From Heliocidaris tuberculata (lineage: Eukaryota > Echinodermata > Echinoidea > Camarodonta > Echinometridae), in contig CM046845.1 in the NCBI GenBank assembly GCA_025618425.1, forward strand, positions 3,828,541-3,892,540: a stretch of DNA of 64,000 bases, written 5' to 3'. This document shows, piece after piece, positions 1-11,343 of this stretch. Position numbers and translations under genes: made by a program. Below the pieces are notes generated by a model that saw only the letters and a list, made by a program, of their open reading frames with translations, ran no database searches and was not told the origin of the DNA. How positions within the stretch are numbered: the first letter of the stretch is position 1; each line of letters opens with the position of its first letter.

Positions 1-42
1 CCCCCCCCCCCAGCTACACTAGTGGTGGATTTTAATTTTTTT

Positions 43-683
43 AAAATCCCTTCCAAAAAAGAACAAACGTACATTTATATATATATTTTTTAAATCATTT
101 ACATCAAGACTAACTAAAAGGTTAAAAAAAAAAACGTCAATTAACTAAAGGACCCCATCCCCTTACCCCCAAATGAAGATCATCATTTCTGTTATGAAAA
201 CCATCCCTGAAAAAAATCCTACACTGCAAGAGGGTTTTTTTTCTTTTCTTTTCTTTTCTTTTCTTTTTTATTTCATTATACATATCAGTATCATTTATTT
301 ATTTATTTATTTATTTATAATTATCTTTTATGCGTATCGTATGAATAGTGCACCGGTATTCAGTATATCAACAAGAAAATGGGAGGAAAAGTCGGGGAGG
401 AAAAATCCCTTCCAAAAAAGAATAAACGTACACTTATATTATTTTAAAAAAATCATTTACATCAAGACTAACTAAAAGGTTAAAGAAAAAATCTCAATTA
501 ACTAAAGGACCCCATCCCCTCACCCCCAAATGAAGATCATCCCTGAAAAAAAATCATACACTGCAAGAGTTTAAAAAAAAAATTTCATTATACATTTATG
601 TATCATTTATGTACTTATTTATCATTATCCTTTATGCATAATTGAATGAATATATTCACCGGCATTAATTATATCACAAGAAA
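43..683. repeat. Direct duplication, two copies about 359 bp apart
   Basis: Two diverged copies lie in direct orientation (43-379 and 402-683). Both contain AAATCCCTTCCAAAAAAGAA, then ACATCAAGACTAACTAAAAG, the AAAGGACCCCATCCCCT stretch, CACTGCAAGAG and a final CACCGG block. Copy 1 additionally holds a pure TTTTC and ATTT microsatellite (about 234-316) that is reduced in copy 2. The small ORF in this region is not coding; it reads through the T-rich repeat. Confidence 0.85.
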
Positions 684-1130
684 AGTGACTTATGCCACTG
701 GTGACGTGTCAAGTACTTTACATTTATTTTTACATTATCTGTATCCATGATTAGATTTGATTCGGTCTGTCCGGTTACATTGTTAGCTTTATTTACTTGT
801 TTACAAATTTGCAAAGCGATATATTTTGATTCGGAGATCGATTACAATTAAAGTGCATTGACCGAGCGCCGTCTGCCACAATTAGCAATTACCGACGCTG
901 ATTCGCCGAATCTGTACATTGAAGCGATGAATACATTACCATAAATGCATATATTACTGTATTTGACCTTTCTTACTGCGCATGCTCTAAGCTGATGCGC
1001 GTAATGTGTTTCATACCGCGTACAAACAAATGCTACTCTCGGGGAGCATCTTACAAAATGAATCATGCATTTACGCTCATGAATTATGCAAAGATGCTTA
1101 TCGGGCCTTCTAATGGACCCCGACAAGATG

Positions 1131-1225
1131 GCGGAGCTTTAGGGGCCTGGGTGGATCCACGATTTTGTGAAAGGGGGGGGGGGGGGGGGGGGGGGGGGTG
1201 GGCGCAACCTGGTAAAATCTCTGAC
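1131..1225. repeat. Poly(G) tract in a probable hAT-type repeat fragment
   Basis: A run of 26 G residues (1173-1198) follows GGCCTGGGTGGATCCACGA, which resembles the CAGTGGCGGATCCAGG end of hAT-type MITEs seen intact at 13769-14072. No matching second terminus or target duplication was found, so the borders are uncertain. Confidence 0.4.
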
Positions 1226-2877
1226 ATGCAATATATACAGGGCGCTGACCAAATTTTTGTTCTGTATGAAACTACCACAAAAACACAATGAAATGCTAAT
1301 TTAATAACATCATTCACTTTCTTTACATTCGCTTGCTCTTTGTTTTGACTATCAAGCATTCTTTATGTATTACTGGGCAAGAAGAAAAAGAGAATCGATA
1401 CAAATATCAGGGCGAAATTCATATTGATTAGTCCTTTTGATTTGTTAAATATGAATATTTGTGTACAGGAGATTTTAAGGGCATAAACGTTTTTAATTAT
1501 TCCTTTATTTCTTTTTCTTATGCTTTCATTTGATGCTTTTATATCGATTCATTAGGTGAGAAGTATCTCTATCAGAATTGATTTTAGCTATCAATCTACC
1601 ATTAATCGGTATGCACGTCTAGCTTCAACTTGAACAAGGGAAGATCATTCTGTACAATGTGAGTCAATAAAAATGAACCCATTTTCAAGCCCCAATATCT
1701 TAAAAACCAAGTGAAATTGCTGAAATAATTATGTTAAAAAGAAACCCAAAACCGGTGCGATAGTGGATAATGTCTTCTTTAATCTCACCAAAATGCAAAC
1801 ATGGATGACTGAGCGCTATCCATTTTTTTTTATTTTTAGAAAATATGTAAAGTTTGGGATGAATTGTGTTATGGAGTAACTTTCATTATATGTGCATGTG
1901 TGTGTGTGTGTGTGTGCACTGGAGACCATTCAAACAAATCTTGTTCAGCTGTCCATGGCTAGATTTTATTGATCAAAGTGTCTAATTAAAGCAAATAGTA
2001 TAGGCTACAATGTGAGTATCTTTGACTAAAATCTTTGTGTCCTGATTGCACAACGATATCCAGGGGTGAATCTGGGTTTCATTTTTTTGTGACCCACACT
2101 GTATTATGACTACATAATCAGGTCCGAGAAAGTGGCGTCGCTCGATCCGTGGTAAGTTTCAATTTTGGAGTTTGTGTCGCCGTTGGCTGTTGGTGTTCTT
2201 GGTCGGGTTACAACAACACGTTGTATTTATAGCCTGTTTTCTCTTCCAAGAGAAAACCATCACTATAATTCCCATGAGTGATACTGTATAAGAAGCACTG
2301 TCTCTTTGTAGCGATAAAAACATCCTTTCAAGGTAAAAGGCCGGATAGGAAGGGAATGAAACTGGTTTGAATAATACATGAACATCCCTATGTTACTCTC
2401 TATCTCTGTGTCTCCATTTTTTTCTACATCAAAACGTTCTATTTACAAAAAATTCTTATTGTCTTTAATTTTCGGGATATTTCCTGAACAGTGTTTTCTA
2501 TTCTCTACTTTATGTTTTATTAACATGCCTTGTTATTCTCTAGTTTTCGTCTTGTGTTATGCTTCTTTGATCTGCATGTCCTTTTTTTTCGGGTTCCCCC
2601 TTTCACAGTACACACTTTATATATTACGATCACAAGAATGGCGATCGTTTTGTTTATTACTTCCATAGGATATCTCATTTATAATTCAGATACACGTACT
2701 TCGAAAATATGCAGTTTACTAGTAATCTGTCACCCAATTTTTATTGGGTTTGTCTTGGGAAATTTGAATGTTTCACAAACAATACAATAGCATCTTTTGA
2801 TATGTAGGGCCTATTTGAATGGAGTCATTCGGCCCAACACATCATCTTTAGTTTCTTGCATAGAGCGGTTGTTTCGA
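1226..2877. other. Intergenic, nothing recognised
   Basis: AT-rich sequence with a short (GT)n tract near 1900-1916. Open frames are short, hydrophobic and T-rich, as expected from composition. No splice-flanked exon, RNA gene or transposon terminus was recognised. Confidence 0.5.
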
Positions 2878-3075
2878 CACTGCAAAAACCAGGGTGTTAT
2901 TCAACACCATCCCGGTATCAATATTGGACTGCACCAGATAAATGTTAAAACAACACCAGTTTCAAATCAAACTGGTGCTGTTTTAACACTGACTGGTGTT
3001 GTTTTAACACTTATCTGATGTAGTTCAATATTTATTCCGAGATGGTGTTGAATTAAGACCCTGGTTTTCGCAGTA
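2878..3075. mobile_element. Foldback MITE, about 198 bp
   Basis: The element folds on itself over nearly its whole length. The left end CACTGCAAAAACCAGGGTGT pairs with the right end ACCCTGGTTTTCGCAGTA, and the interior CAACACCAGT and GTTAAAACAACACC blocks recur in inverted orientation toward the centre near 2975-2990. There is no coding capacity. A target duplication is not clear, so the superfamily is not assigned. Confidence 0.8.
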
Positions 3076-4360
3076 TAGTATCTGGGCGAATCGTTGGTCA
3101 CTTTCACTTTTTAATAGATGTAAGTACTTGTTATAAAAGACGACTCCTTAAGTTCACTAATGTGCTTGATTAAGTGTATCAAAAGGTTCACTTACAGTCA
3201 GATCAGATAGGTATTATGAGAGTGAAGATTACACGTACACAAAACTCTACTTTTGGGACCGAAGACTGATTTTAAAGACATTGACAAAAAGAAGTCAAAT
3301 GTATAAAAAAAAAATCCATACTTACGTGATTGATAAAATGTCCAAATATAAGTCAGATGATTCCTGATCCACTGTGATTCCTGATACACTGTAGAACACA
3401 AATAGGCTGAAAGCATCACAATTTCCTTCCCCAAACTGTAAAATCCAAGCCATTTTATCAGAAAGTTATGTCTGAACACATAAGGTTTTGGGGAATTTTT
3501 TAAATACTAATACAAGGGAAGGTTAAGAGTTCTCTTATAAATAGATAATGGCAATTCAAGCTATTGCACTAGAAGCAGCAGTAAAGAGTAAAAGAAAAAC
3601 ATAACGTCCGGATTATCTTTTTCATAATTTTTTTTCCTGAAAGTATGTTATGAAAACAGAGACAAAAATATACACATCATATTTTTCAAGGAAAAATACA
3701 TTGACGCTCGAGTTGAGAAAATCCCATCCAGCTTTCGCGATGCAAAAGGTTTTTCTCCTTCTTCTTCCCTGCCAATGAAAATATTGCTCCATATTTTTGA
3801 AACTGTAGAGGATGTCGACCATATTACCTCCGAGCGATGTACTTTGAATCCGTCTACTGCTTAATTGAATGAAGCAGACAGGTGGTTACGGGTTTTATGG
3901 AACCCACCGGGTAGCTGGAACCGTCAATTCTATTTGCCCACACAGGTGAAGATCTTATTCCTTGATCCAAATATAGGGAGTATAATCTAACAAATATCAT
4001 TTTCTTTGAAAGCACTTATAAATGGAATAAAGATTTAAGTTATGACTAGAGATTCATAGTAAAGTTTTTGAGATTCTGTTTTGATCTCTTTCAAAGGCAA
4101 AGTGTAAAATTGCGCAATGTTGTGCTTTATGCTCTTGTGCCATAGAGAAATTGTCACCTTCTATAACCTCTACAGCTATAATTCGACAATTGTTTAACTT
4201 CCTTACCGCCTACCAATATTGTTCTACAACACTTGTGAAAGGCTGATATATGGTTGCTCCAAATTTTTACTGATCATCCCTTTCTTGAAATATCTGCAGT
4301 CAGTGGCTACCAGTGCGCTAAAGAATCGTTTCTGACGCAATCCGCGAGTCCATACTTTCA
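3076..4360. other. Intergenic, nothing recognised
   Basis: No feature was supported beyond a 17-bp direct repeat pair at about 3359-3392 (GATTCCTGATCCACTGT and GATTCCTGATACACTGT). Short ORFs on both strands lack family motifs. Confidence 0.5.
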
Positions 4361-4367
4361 TCATCAT

Positions 4368-4552
4368 CAATGGCGCCACCGGGGGGGGGGGGGGGGAGGC
4401 GCAGGCAGCCCCCCCCCCTGTTGCAAGGTGCCCCCATTACTAGTCACCTCCTTTACGAAAAGTATAGAGAGAAGAGATTTGTCAATCTGCCCCCAATTCT
4501 TTTCCTTGCCCTTCCCTTGCTCCCTTCTACTAATGTCCTGGTGCCGCCACTA
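4368..4552. mobile_element. Possible hAT-like MITE with poly(G)
   Basis: The left end AATGGCGCCACCGG and right end CTGGTGCCGCCACT are roughly inverted copies of each other and of the GTGGCGG-type hAT end. A poly(G) tract (4381-4396) and a poly(C) tract (about 4410-4418) lie inside. No 8-bp duplication could be seen, so this may be a decayed copy. Confidence 0.4.
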
Positions 4553-5138
4553 AACCTGAATAAGCATTCTCATGCTGGTGCTATTTCACACAATATTTGC
4601 TATTCCTTTCTAATTTCACTTTAGATAGTCTTTATGAACTTTATTATGAAAAGTACGGTACATTCTGCCGCCATGGTGCTTTGGTCTGTTACATTGTAGC
4701 TGGTATAAGGTGCTATAATAAGAAACAGCTATTATTAAAAAGATATGTCAAGGATAATTTCCGTGCATGCACTTTGCAGCTCAGCAATCGCATCCGTGGT
4801 GCATACAGAGATCTTTTTAAAAAAATAGATATCATCCTTTGTTGATTAATGAGGAGTAAACTTGCATTACGCATAATTATGATCATTTTTTAGGGAAAGA
4901 AGTTGCTACAATAAATACTACCCTTACCGTTTCCAATAGAATATAATCATGTGCTTGAAATCTTTTCTCGTTAATGACCGCCTTATCGTAGCATTTCAAC
5001 ACTCACTTGTATCCAAATCTCCCTCCTTATTATTTCACATTTCATTCAAAAGTGTTAAAATGACCAAAGCCGCCCGAACACACAGGGAGAAGAAAATGAA
5101 TGATATCTACGAGTTTCGCTATAAGCAGATTCGGCTAA

Positions 5139-6125
5139 TAGCCCCCTCACACCTGACCGAATGTAGGCGGACGAAGGGTGACGAATGGGAAAAATGCACG
5201 AAATGCACGCGAATTCAACGAATTCAAATAAAATTTCCGTCAAATCATGCGATCAGTAACTATTGTCAAATTTTATCAACGAACGGTAAGCGAAGGATAA
5301 ATATGACATGCGAAGGATATCGATTTTTCGGTTCACCTCCTTGAGTAAATTGCAGGCGAAGGCGAGCGAAGGGTTGATATAACCCAATAAGACGAACGAA
5401 CAGTGAGCAATGGTTTGATATGGCGTGCGATTAGAAACGAAGACGAGGGAATAGATCGGGCGTTCTTGTACGTTACGGCCAGAGAAGTCATCCACGCAAC
5501 ATGCCTACAGTGAAAGGAAGAGGCAAAGGCAGAGGGAAGGCACGAAAGACTGCATCAGAACTCGCCAAATTATTCGTCTGGTCATTCGCTCGCATTCGCA
5601 ATCCATAGTTTGTCTTAGTATCTCTTAGCCTTGTCTTCGTGTATGTATCGCTATTAAAATTTAGTAAAAGTTAGTATTGGTTTCCCTTCGCATAGAAGAT
5701 GGCAAGCGAAAATCCGTTTTGTCATAGTATCTTCGTTTCCATGCGCAACTCATATTTTGTCATCGTGTTGCTTCGTTAAGGGTTCTTTCGAGATCGGTCC
5801 ACTTTGGCAAAAGCGCGATGAAGGACTATGCGCGACAATAACACACGAACGATAAACGAACGATTACCGCAGACTAAACAAGAGATGCGAATTCAAACAG
5901 ATGACCAACGATTTTTCAATTCGTCGGGAAATTTTAAACATGTTCAAAATTTCCGCGCGAATTTGAATAATCGCAGCTGTTAGTTCAGAAGGTGTACAAA
6001 CCCAAACACGAAGGGTAAATATGATTTACTATCAGTTACCATTGAAAACGATTTAAAAAAAAAATTCCTTTCGCCAGCCATCGCAAGGCATATTTCAGGC
6101 AATTCGGTTAGGTGTGAGGGGGCCT
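5139..6125. mobile_element. PIF/Harbinger-like non-autonomous element, about 1 kb
   Basis: The left end TAGCCCCCTCACACCTGACC pairs with the right end GGTTAGGTGTGAGGGGGCCT, and a TAA trinucleotide flanks both sides (5136-5138 and 6126-6128). A 3-bp TWA duplication with G/C-rich inverted ends fits PIF/Harbinger. The interior is unusually rich in CGAA/TTCG compared with its surroundings, and subterminal AAATTTCCG blocks are also inverted. No transposase frame is visible. The 131-residue frame across its left border is a chance ORF. Confidence 0.7.
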
Positions 6126-6285
6126 TAATGACATTCGTGACGCATCCTAAGCCGTGCAATGAACACGATAAAAACTACTTTCGAAAAATAAACTCAAGGG
6201 CAATTTCAAAGGCCTATTGTACTGCCCATAGAAATCAGGTTCGGATTACGTAATACGCCATTGTAATGTTCGCACATATCTAAAG

Positions 6286-6330
6286 GTATTTTTATTTATT
6301 TATTTTATTTATTTATTTATTTACCACTTG
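6286..6330 (-). repeat. LINE 3' tail microsatellite (TAAA)n
   Basis: On the minus strand the LINE ends GGTGTTTCCGTCCCACAAGT followed by repeated TAAA units. CR1/L2-type elements commonly end in short tandem repeats rather than poly(A). This fixes the 3' boundary of the LINE. Confidence 0.75.
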
Positions 6331-6636
6331 TGGGACGGAAACACCCTCATCAGCAAGAATGCTGTTTTTCATAGGGGTCCATTCACAAATTAAAAAAGCA
6401 ACAAAACAAGAACAAAAACAATATAAACATAAACATAGATAAAGGGATGTAGAAAGCAAAAAAAAATAAATTATAACATGGGATATAAAAACAAAGTAAA
6501 AGATTAAAAAACAAACAAACAAACAAACAAAATACTTAAGCCAAGGTACACCTAGTGAAAAAGAAGGTATGTATCGACGGAGGGGGGGGGGGGGGGATGG
6601 GAGAGGGTAAAAAAGGGGGGGGGAATAGAGGGGTCA

Positions 6637-7541
6637 TTAATACATCATATAATGATTAGCCAGATAACGGGGTGTGATTTTTTTAAGATACGTTTTAAAG
6701 GAAGTTAATGTGACACAATGTGATATTTTCTTTTCAAAAGTATTCCACAACTGAGCCCCTCGATAAACGAAACATCTTTTACCGTAATTTGTTTTGGGTT
6801 GGGTCAAGATCAATTGGGTGTTACCCGATCTGGTATCATATTTAGTTTTACGAACGGAAAAAAGTTTGCTGATATATTCAGGGCCCAGCTTGTAAACTGC
6901 ACGGAACATAGTAAGGGCTAATTGCTTCGATCTTCTGACATTAAGACGGTCTAATTTGAGGATCTCATAAACATTTTTAGTAGGAAACAAATAGTCAGTA
7001 TTAAGTACTGTTCGTAACGATCTGTTTTGTAAAACTTGTAATTGTTCGCAGTTGTTTTTTCTCATGTTACCCCAGACTACACTGCAATAATCGAATTGAG
7101 ATTGAATCACAGTTTTATAGAATAAAAAGGCCGTACCTTGATCAATAAATCGTCTTATCCTTTTAAGGAGATACAAACTTTTGATGACCTTCTTTCGTAA
7201 ATGTTGCATATGATCATTCCAAAGTAAATTTTCGTCAATATAAATTCCCAAATATTTACATGCTTTGACTCTTCTAATTTCACATCTATCAATGCAAATT
7301 TTACATTTCTCAAGTTCCATTTCCCTATTCTTAAGTCGTTGAATTGAACCAATAAACATCGTTTCGCATTTATTTGTATTAATTATGAGTTTGTTATTTT
7401 TCAACCAGGATGAGACATGAAATAAATCTTCATTGAGTTTGCGGTTTATCACCTTTGGATCATTAGATGAATAGAATATACACGTGTCATCTGCATAAAG
7501 AGAGACATTACAATGGTTTAATTTATCAGGCAGATCATTAA
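6637..7541 (-). pseudogene. LINE reverse transcriptase, C-terminal part
   Basis: This is the downstream part of ORF2 after the transposon insertion. It begins NDLPDKLNHCNVSLYADD, with the RT motif C catalytic YADD at 7486-7497, and continues through WLKNNKLIINTNKCETMFIG (thumb region) and YKTVIQSQFDYCSVVWGN to the usual C-terminal tail of CR1/Jockey-group ORF2, ending at a stop at 6637. The reading frame is open throughout. If the 1.5-kb insert and one TTAA are removed, this frame joins the upstream RT piece exactly (GPLLFSLYV then NDLPDKL). It cannot be expressed as one protein in its present form. Confidence 0.92.
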
Positions 7542-9037
7542 AGGTTCCCTTTTATGGAATTACAAAGGAACTTCAATTAGTAGACTTTTCTACTGTGAAT
7601 CCAGATCTGTCAACCATTTTACCTGAATTCCATTCATTAATCTGTAAACTTGAAAATAAAAAATTAATTGGGAACGCCCCTAAAAATTTTGGAAAATCGG
7701 TCCAGCGATCGATGACGTCATGTGACGTCACACTCAGAATGCTTGACTCCACGCAAGCTGAAAGTGTGTGTGTAGGCTATTGAACTTCGTGTAGATCCTA
7801 GCTTCGACTTCGTGTAGATCCTAGCTTCGACTTCGGGCCATTACAGCCCTTCATTTTAATTTTTTTTTTAATCCTATATCAACGAACGATAACATCTTCT
7901 TCAGACAGAAGAAATAAAAGAGGAATTAGGGGCACGGCCGTATTTGTTTGAACCAGACATGTCGGATTCTGATTATATGACAGAGACGTCCCTGATTTCA
8001 ATAACGGAGAAGATATCGACGGGAGACTTGGGAATTATAACTAGTAATTCCTTTTGATAATTAGATTGCCGATTAAATTTTAATTTATGCATATCCACCA
8101 ATTATGAATCTTGTTTGCGCTTGCAAAATGCCCCAGTCCTGATGAGGTTGAGCTGATAGCTGATCGAGGCAGTGAGCTCGACGTGCGCAGGTGTACACGC
8201 CGTGCCGTTCGGTCGTTCGCCTGCTGACCCTGCCTGGCCTGAGCTTGGGTAGGGTTTTACTGGTGCATGTAGTGGTAGCGTTTTGTTTCTAGTGAATTCT
8301 AACATTGATATCCAGAAAACCCTTAGCTCTCCTGTTACCTTGCATGTTTTCATTGTGCTGCTATAAATAATAAGTACCGGTAGACTAAGTTAGTGTAGGT
8401 ACAGTGATAGTTGATCAATAGATATATGATCAATAGATACCGTAGATCAAGTTTGATTTTGGGGATGGCATCTTACTTCAGGGACGGCCTCATCTTGATG
8501 CCAAACGCCGCATGCAGCCCCGTACTATCGAGGAAGTCCTCCGCACAAATGTGCTCGGAACACACGGACACTGCGGTCACTCGGCCCCTTCCAATTGACG
8601 CGAGTTAGTTTCACTTTTGAGGTCCATTTTCTTTTAATATTTGGGTCTTTGAGGAATAAATGTAGACTTACACCCTCCTTTGTGATGTTGCTGCAACCTG
8701 CAAAGACACAGCGTTGCGGCATACTTCGATTTAGAGGTGGTTTTCGAGGTGGTATATAACTGCAAGTTAGTTTGCACGTGTGATATATGCAAGATATTGT
8801 AAACAAGCACCGGCGATGTCGGTTTGTGACGTCACACGTCAATCATGCTCGAAGAACGAGAATTCGGGGTTTAAAAGGGGGCGGAGCTTAGCAGACTCGT
8901 TTAGGCCTGAATACGTGGGGAAAATATTATTTTAAAAATATTCAGATACGTATTCATTGCAAACGGATGTCATTTTTCAATTTAGATGAGTATCAGGTAC
9001 AAAATGACAAGAATTAGAATTTCATAGAAGGGAACCT
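7542..9037 (-). mobile_element. Kolobok-like DNA transposon with THAP remnant
   Basis: Inverted ends AGGTTCCCTTTTATGGAATT (left) and AATTTCATAGAAGGGAACCT (right) are flanked by TTAA at 7538-7541 and 9038-9041. The interrupted LINE reading frame proves the insertion and defines both borders. The element carries a decayed THAP domain on the minus strand near its right end. TTAA targets are used by piggyBac and Kolobok; a THAP domain together with TTAA is characteristic of Kolobok, while P elements have THAP but 8-bp duplications. The remaining roughly 0.9 kb shows no transposase catalytic domain, so this copy looks non-autonomous. A 24-bp tandem duplication lies at about 7787-7836. Confidence 0.8.
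8440..8722 (-). pseudogene. THAP zinc-finger domain, frameshifted
   Basis: THAP domains are C2CH zinc fingers that bind DNA, found in P and Kolobok transposases and derived host proteins. Starting at the ATG at 8722 the frame reads MPQRCVFAGCSN, then GVSLHLFLKDP and RKW, matching the THAP start (C-x4-C), the G-[VS]-x-H-x-F-P-like segment and the invariant Trp. Near 8590 the frame breaks; one base over, it continues CSEHICAEDF, supplying the C-x2-H ligands, and then MRPSLK, a stop codon and DAIPKI, matching the usual C-terminal LKPDAIP-like motif. The domain is therefore nearly complete but has at least one frameshift and one stop. Confidence 0.82.
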
Positions 9038-10636
9038 TTAACATATAAAGAAAATAGTAAGGGCCCAATTAATGAACCCTGTGGCACACCGCAGTTTACT
9101 TGTCTTTTTGAAGATGATATGCCATTTACACAAGTAAATTGTTGCCGTTCATGTAAATAATTCTCAAACCATTTAACAGCAAGGTTGTCAAATCCATACA
9201 GCTTCAGCTTATTCAACAAAATACTGTGGTCAACCGTGTCAAACGCTTTTCTAAGATCAATCATAACCAAGCCTACGAGTTCACCCCTGTCAATAGAAGA
9301 AAGCCATTTATCAGTAACATTTATTAATGCAGTTTGGGTTGAGTATTTAGGCCTAAAACCTGACTGACAGGGGGTAAGTATATTGTTGTTAGTTATATAA
9401 TTTAGTAATTGATCATATACGACTTTTTCCATTACTTTACCCAGGATGGAAATAACAGAAATCGGGCGATAATTATCGATACGCGATTTATTACCTCCTT
9501 TAAAGATAGGTGTAACCCGCGCCGTTTTCCATTGATTTGGCACACAACTTTGAGTAAGAGATTGATTAAGAATATAAGTCACAGGAGGTGCTATGGAAAG
9601 AGCAACGCACCTAAGTATTTTCGAGGGTATATTATCTGGCCCGGTTGCTTTATCACAAGGAAGATTACTCAGTATTTTAGAGACATTATCAATATTAACT
9701 TTTTCGAAACTAAATACAGAGTCATATTTACTGAAGAAAAAATTGTTAGTTTCATGTTCATCACGTACGTATAAATTTTCTGCCTGTAATTTTTTTCCAA
9801 TGTCGGTAAAGAAATCGTTGAAAGCATTCGCTAGGCGTTCACCGTGTACTACTGAATCGTTAACTTGTATAGATGGAACTTGACAATTTGATTTGTTTTG
9901 GGGTGCTAAGTATCTTAGCGCCTTCCAAATCATTTTGGTGTTTTTATTCGCCGATTCAACCTTTCTTGAGATAAAGCTGTGTTTTGCTTGACGCACACAT
10001 GCTGTAACATGATTACGAGCTCGTTTATACACATCCCAATCCACGTTAGCTTTGGATCTTTTAGCTTTTGCTTTCAACCGATTTCTTTCGCGAATCAACT
10101 TGATAATATCTCTGTTCAACCATGGAGACTCTTTTTGCTTCACCCTTAACTTGCGTAATGGGGCGTGCTTGTCAATAACATCTAGCAACAATGATGCAAA
10201 CATTTCGTACGCTTCATTAGAATCACTAACACTGTATACAGAGTCCCAAGATATATTACTCACATCTATCTGAAAAGCAAGCTCGTCAAATTTATTAAGA
10301 TTTCTACCTGTTTTGTACTTATGAACATCTTTAGACTTAATACACTGAGACCTACCAAACACACAATAAACCATATAGTGATCGGACATCGAGAGCTCAA
10401 TAACACCACTTGAGCAGCATTTCAATTCACAATTAGTGAAGATAAGGTCAACAGCCGTAGATGAAGTAGAAGTAACTCTTGTTGGCTTTGTAATTAACTG
10501 TTTACAATTGAATAATTCCATTATATTCAGTAATTTCGTGGTTTGCCACGACTTACATTCCTTGAGGACATCACAATTCATATCTCCAAGTATGATATAA
10601 TCGATATTTAAATTGTCAATATTAGTAATAACATTT
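9022..10636 (-). pseudogene. LINE endonuclease C-terminus plus RT
   Basis: The frame opens with LGDMNCD (the GDFN-like endonuclease motif), then ITKPTRVT, STAVDLIFTN and MSDHYMVYCVFG, the conserved SDH end of the AP endonuclease. It continues with FNDFFTDIGKKL, ATGPDNIPSKIL, VMIDLRKAFDTVDHS (RT motif A aspartate), and NCGVPQGS followed by LIGPLLFSLYV at about 9050-9092. At 9037 it runs into the inserted transposon, adding only KGSLL before a stop. A single-base frameshift near 10655 separates it from the endonuclease N-terminus. Confidence 0.92.
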
Positions 10637-11053
10637 TCAAATGCAACAAAATGATTCAGCTGTGGTATTAGGTGGACGATACCAACACACTACGAGCAAA
10701 GGCTTTTGCTTTGCTTGTTGCAACTCAATGACAATAATCTCTAGAGAGCAGTTTATCAACAAATCGTCTCTTCTAGCATAAGTAAGACAATTCTTTATAT
10801 ACATTACAACACCTCCACCATATCTGTTTCTATCTAATCGAATTACATTAAAACCGGGGATTTGAATCTCGGCATCATCAACATCTTCACTTAAATGTGT
10901 TTCGCTGAGTGTGACTATATCTAATGCCATATTTAGGGTTGCATGTTTGATTTCATCAAGATTTTTTAATAGAGATAAGCAATTTAAATGGGATATCTTT
11001 AATCCTTTAGTAGAAAAGAGTTCATTTTGTGCTTTTTGAACCGTGTCTACCAT
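10637..11053 (-). pseudogene. LINE AP-endonuclease, N-terminal part
   Basis: The ATG at 11053 begins MVDTVQKAQNELF, then HLNCLSLLKNLDEI (SxNxRSL-like start of the endonuclease), DIVTLSETHLSED (the catalytic Glu in the SETxL motif) and YGGGVVMYIKN, followed by VVCWYRPPN. This is the canonical order of the CR1/Jockey-group APE domain. The frame closes at 10637 because of an indel near 10655; the next base over continues as FVAFENVITN into the downstream piece. The ATG lies 2 bases after the stop codon of the PHD ORF, which would permit termination-reinitiation. Confidence 0.9.
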
Positions 11054-11055
11054 GT

Positions 11056-11343
11056 CTACTGAAGTTGTAATATTCTCATTCTGTTCAAGTTTAGTGTTGT
11101 CTCATCAAGAGGATTTTCGCGGTGCGAAACAAAAGAGGTTGCCTGGTCAATAAAACAGTTAGTGCCAGGTAATTCTTCCCATACACATTTGTCACAAATC
11201 CAGTCCGCATTTGAACGGAAAAACTCATTTGACATATGTGAACACTTTAGGTGTCCCCATAAATTACACGTTACACATAGCAAGGCATTCTGATTATTTT
11301 TGACCACCTTGTTACAAAAAATACAGGGATACTTGGGGGGCAT
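11056..11343 (-). CDS. LINE PHD-type zinc finger ORF, 95 aa
   Basis: The protein starts MPPKYPCIFCNKVVKNNQ and has the Cys/His spacing of a PHD finger: C-x2-C (residues 7-10), C-x2-C (about 23-26), H-x2-C (about 31-34) and C-x2-C near WICDKC (about 50-53). PHD-like fingers precede the endonuclease in several CR1-group LINEs and are thought to aid RNA or chromatin binding. The ORF is intact and ends TAG just 2 bases before the ATG of the endonuclease ORF, so the two are arranged as a tight bicistron. It may instead be the N-terminus of ORF2 separated by an indel; both readings are possible. Confidence 0.82.
   Translation of the reverse strand: MPPKYPCIFCNKVVKNNQNALLCVTCNLWGHLKCSHMSNEFFRSNADWICDKCVWEELPGTNCFIDQATSFVSHRENPLDETTLNLNRMRILQLQ

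Noticed and set aside
4949..5344. 131-codon plus-strand ORF
   Set aside because: It crosses the left border of the Harbinger-like element, so half of it is transposon non-coding sequence.
9185..10273. Plus-strand ORFs within the LINE
   Set aside because: They are antisense shadows of the minus-strand endonuclease/RT frame, which carries the diagnostic motifs.
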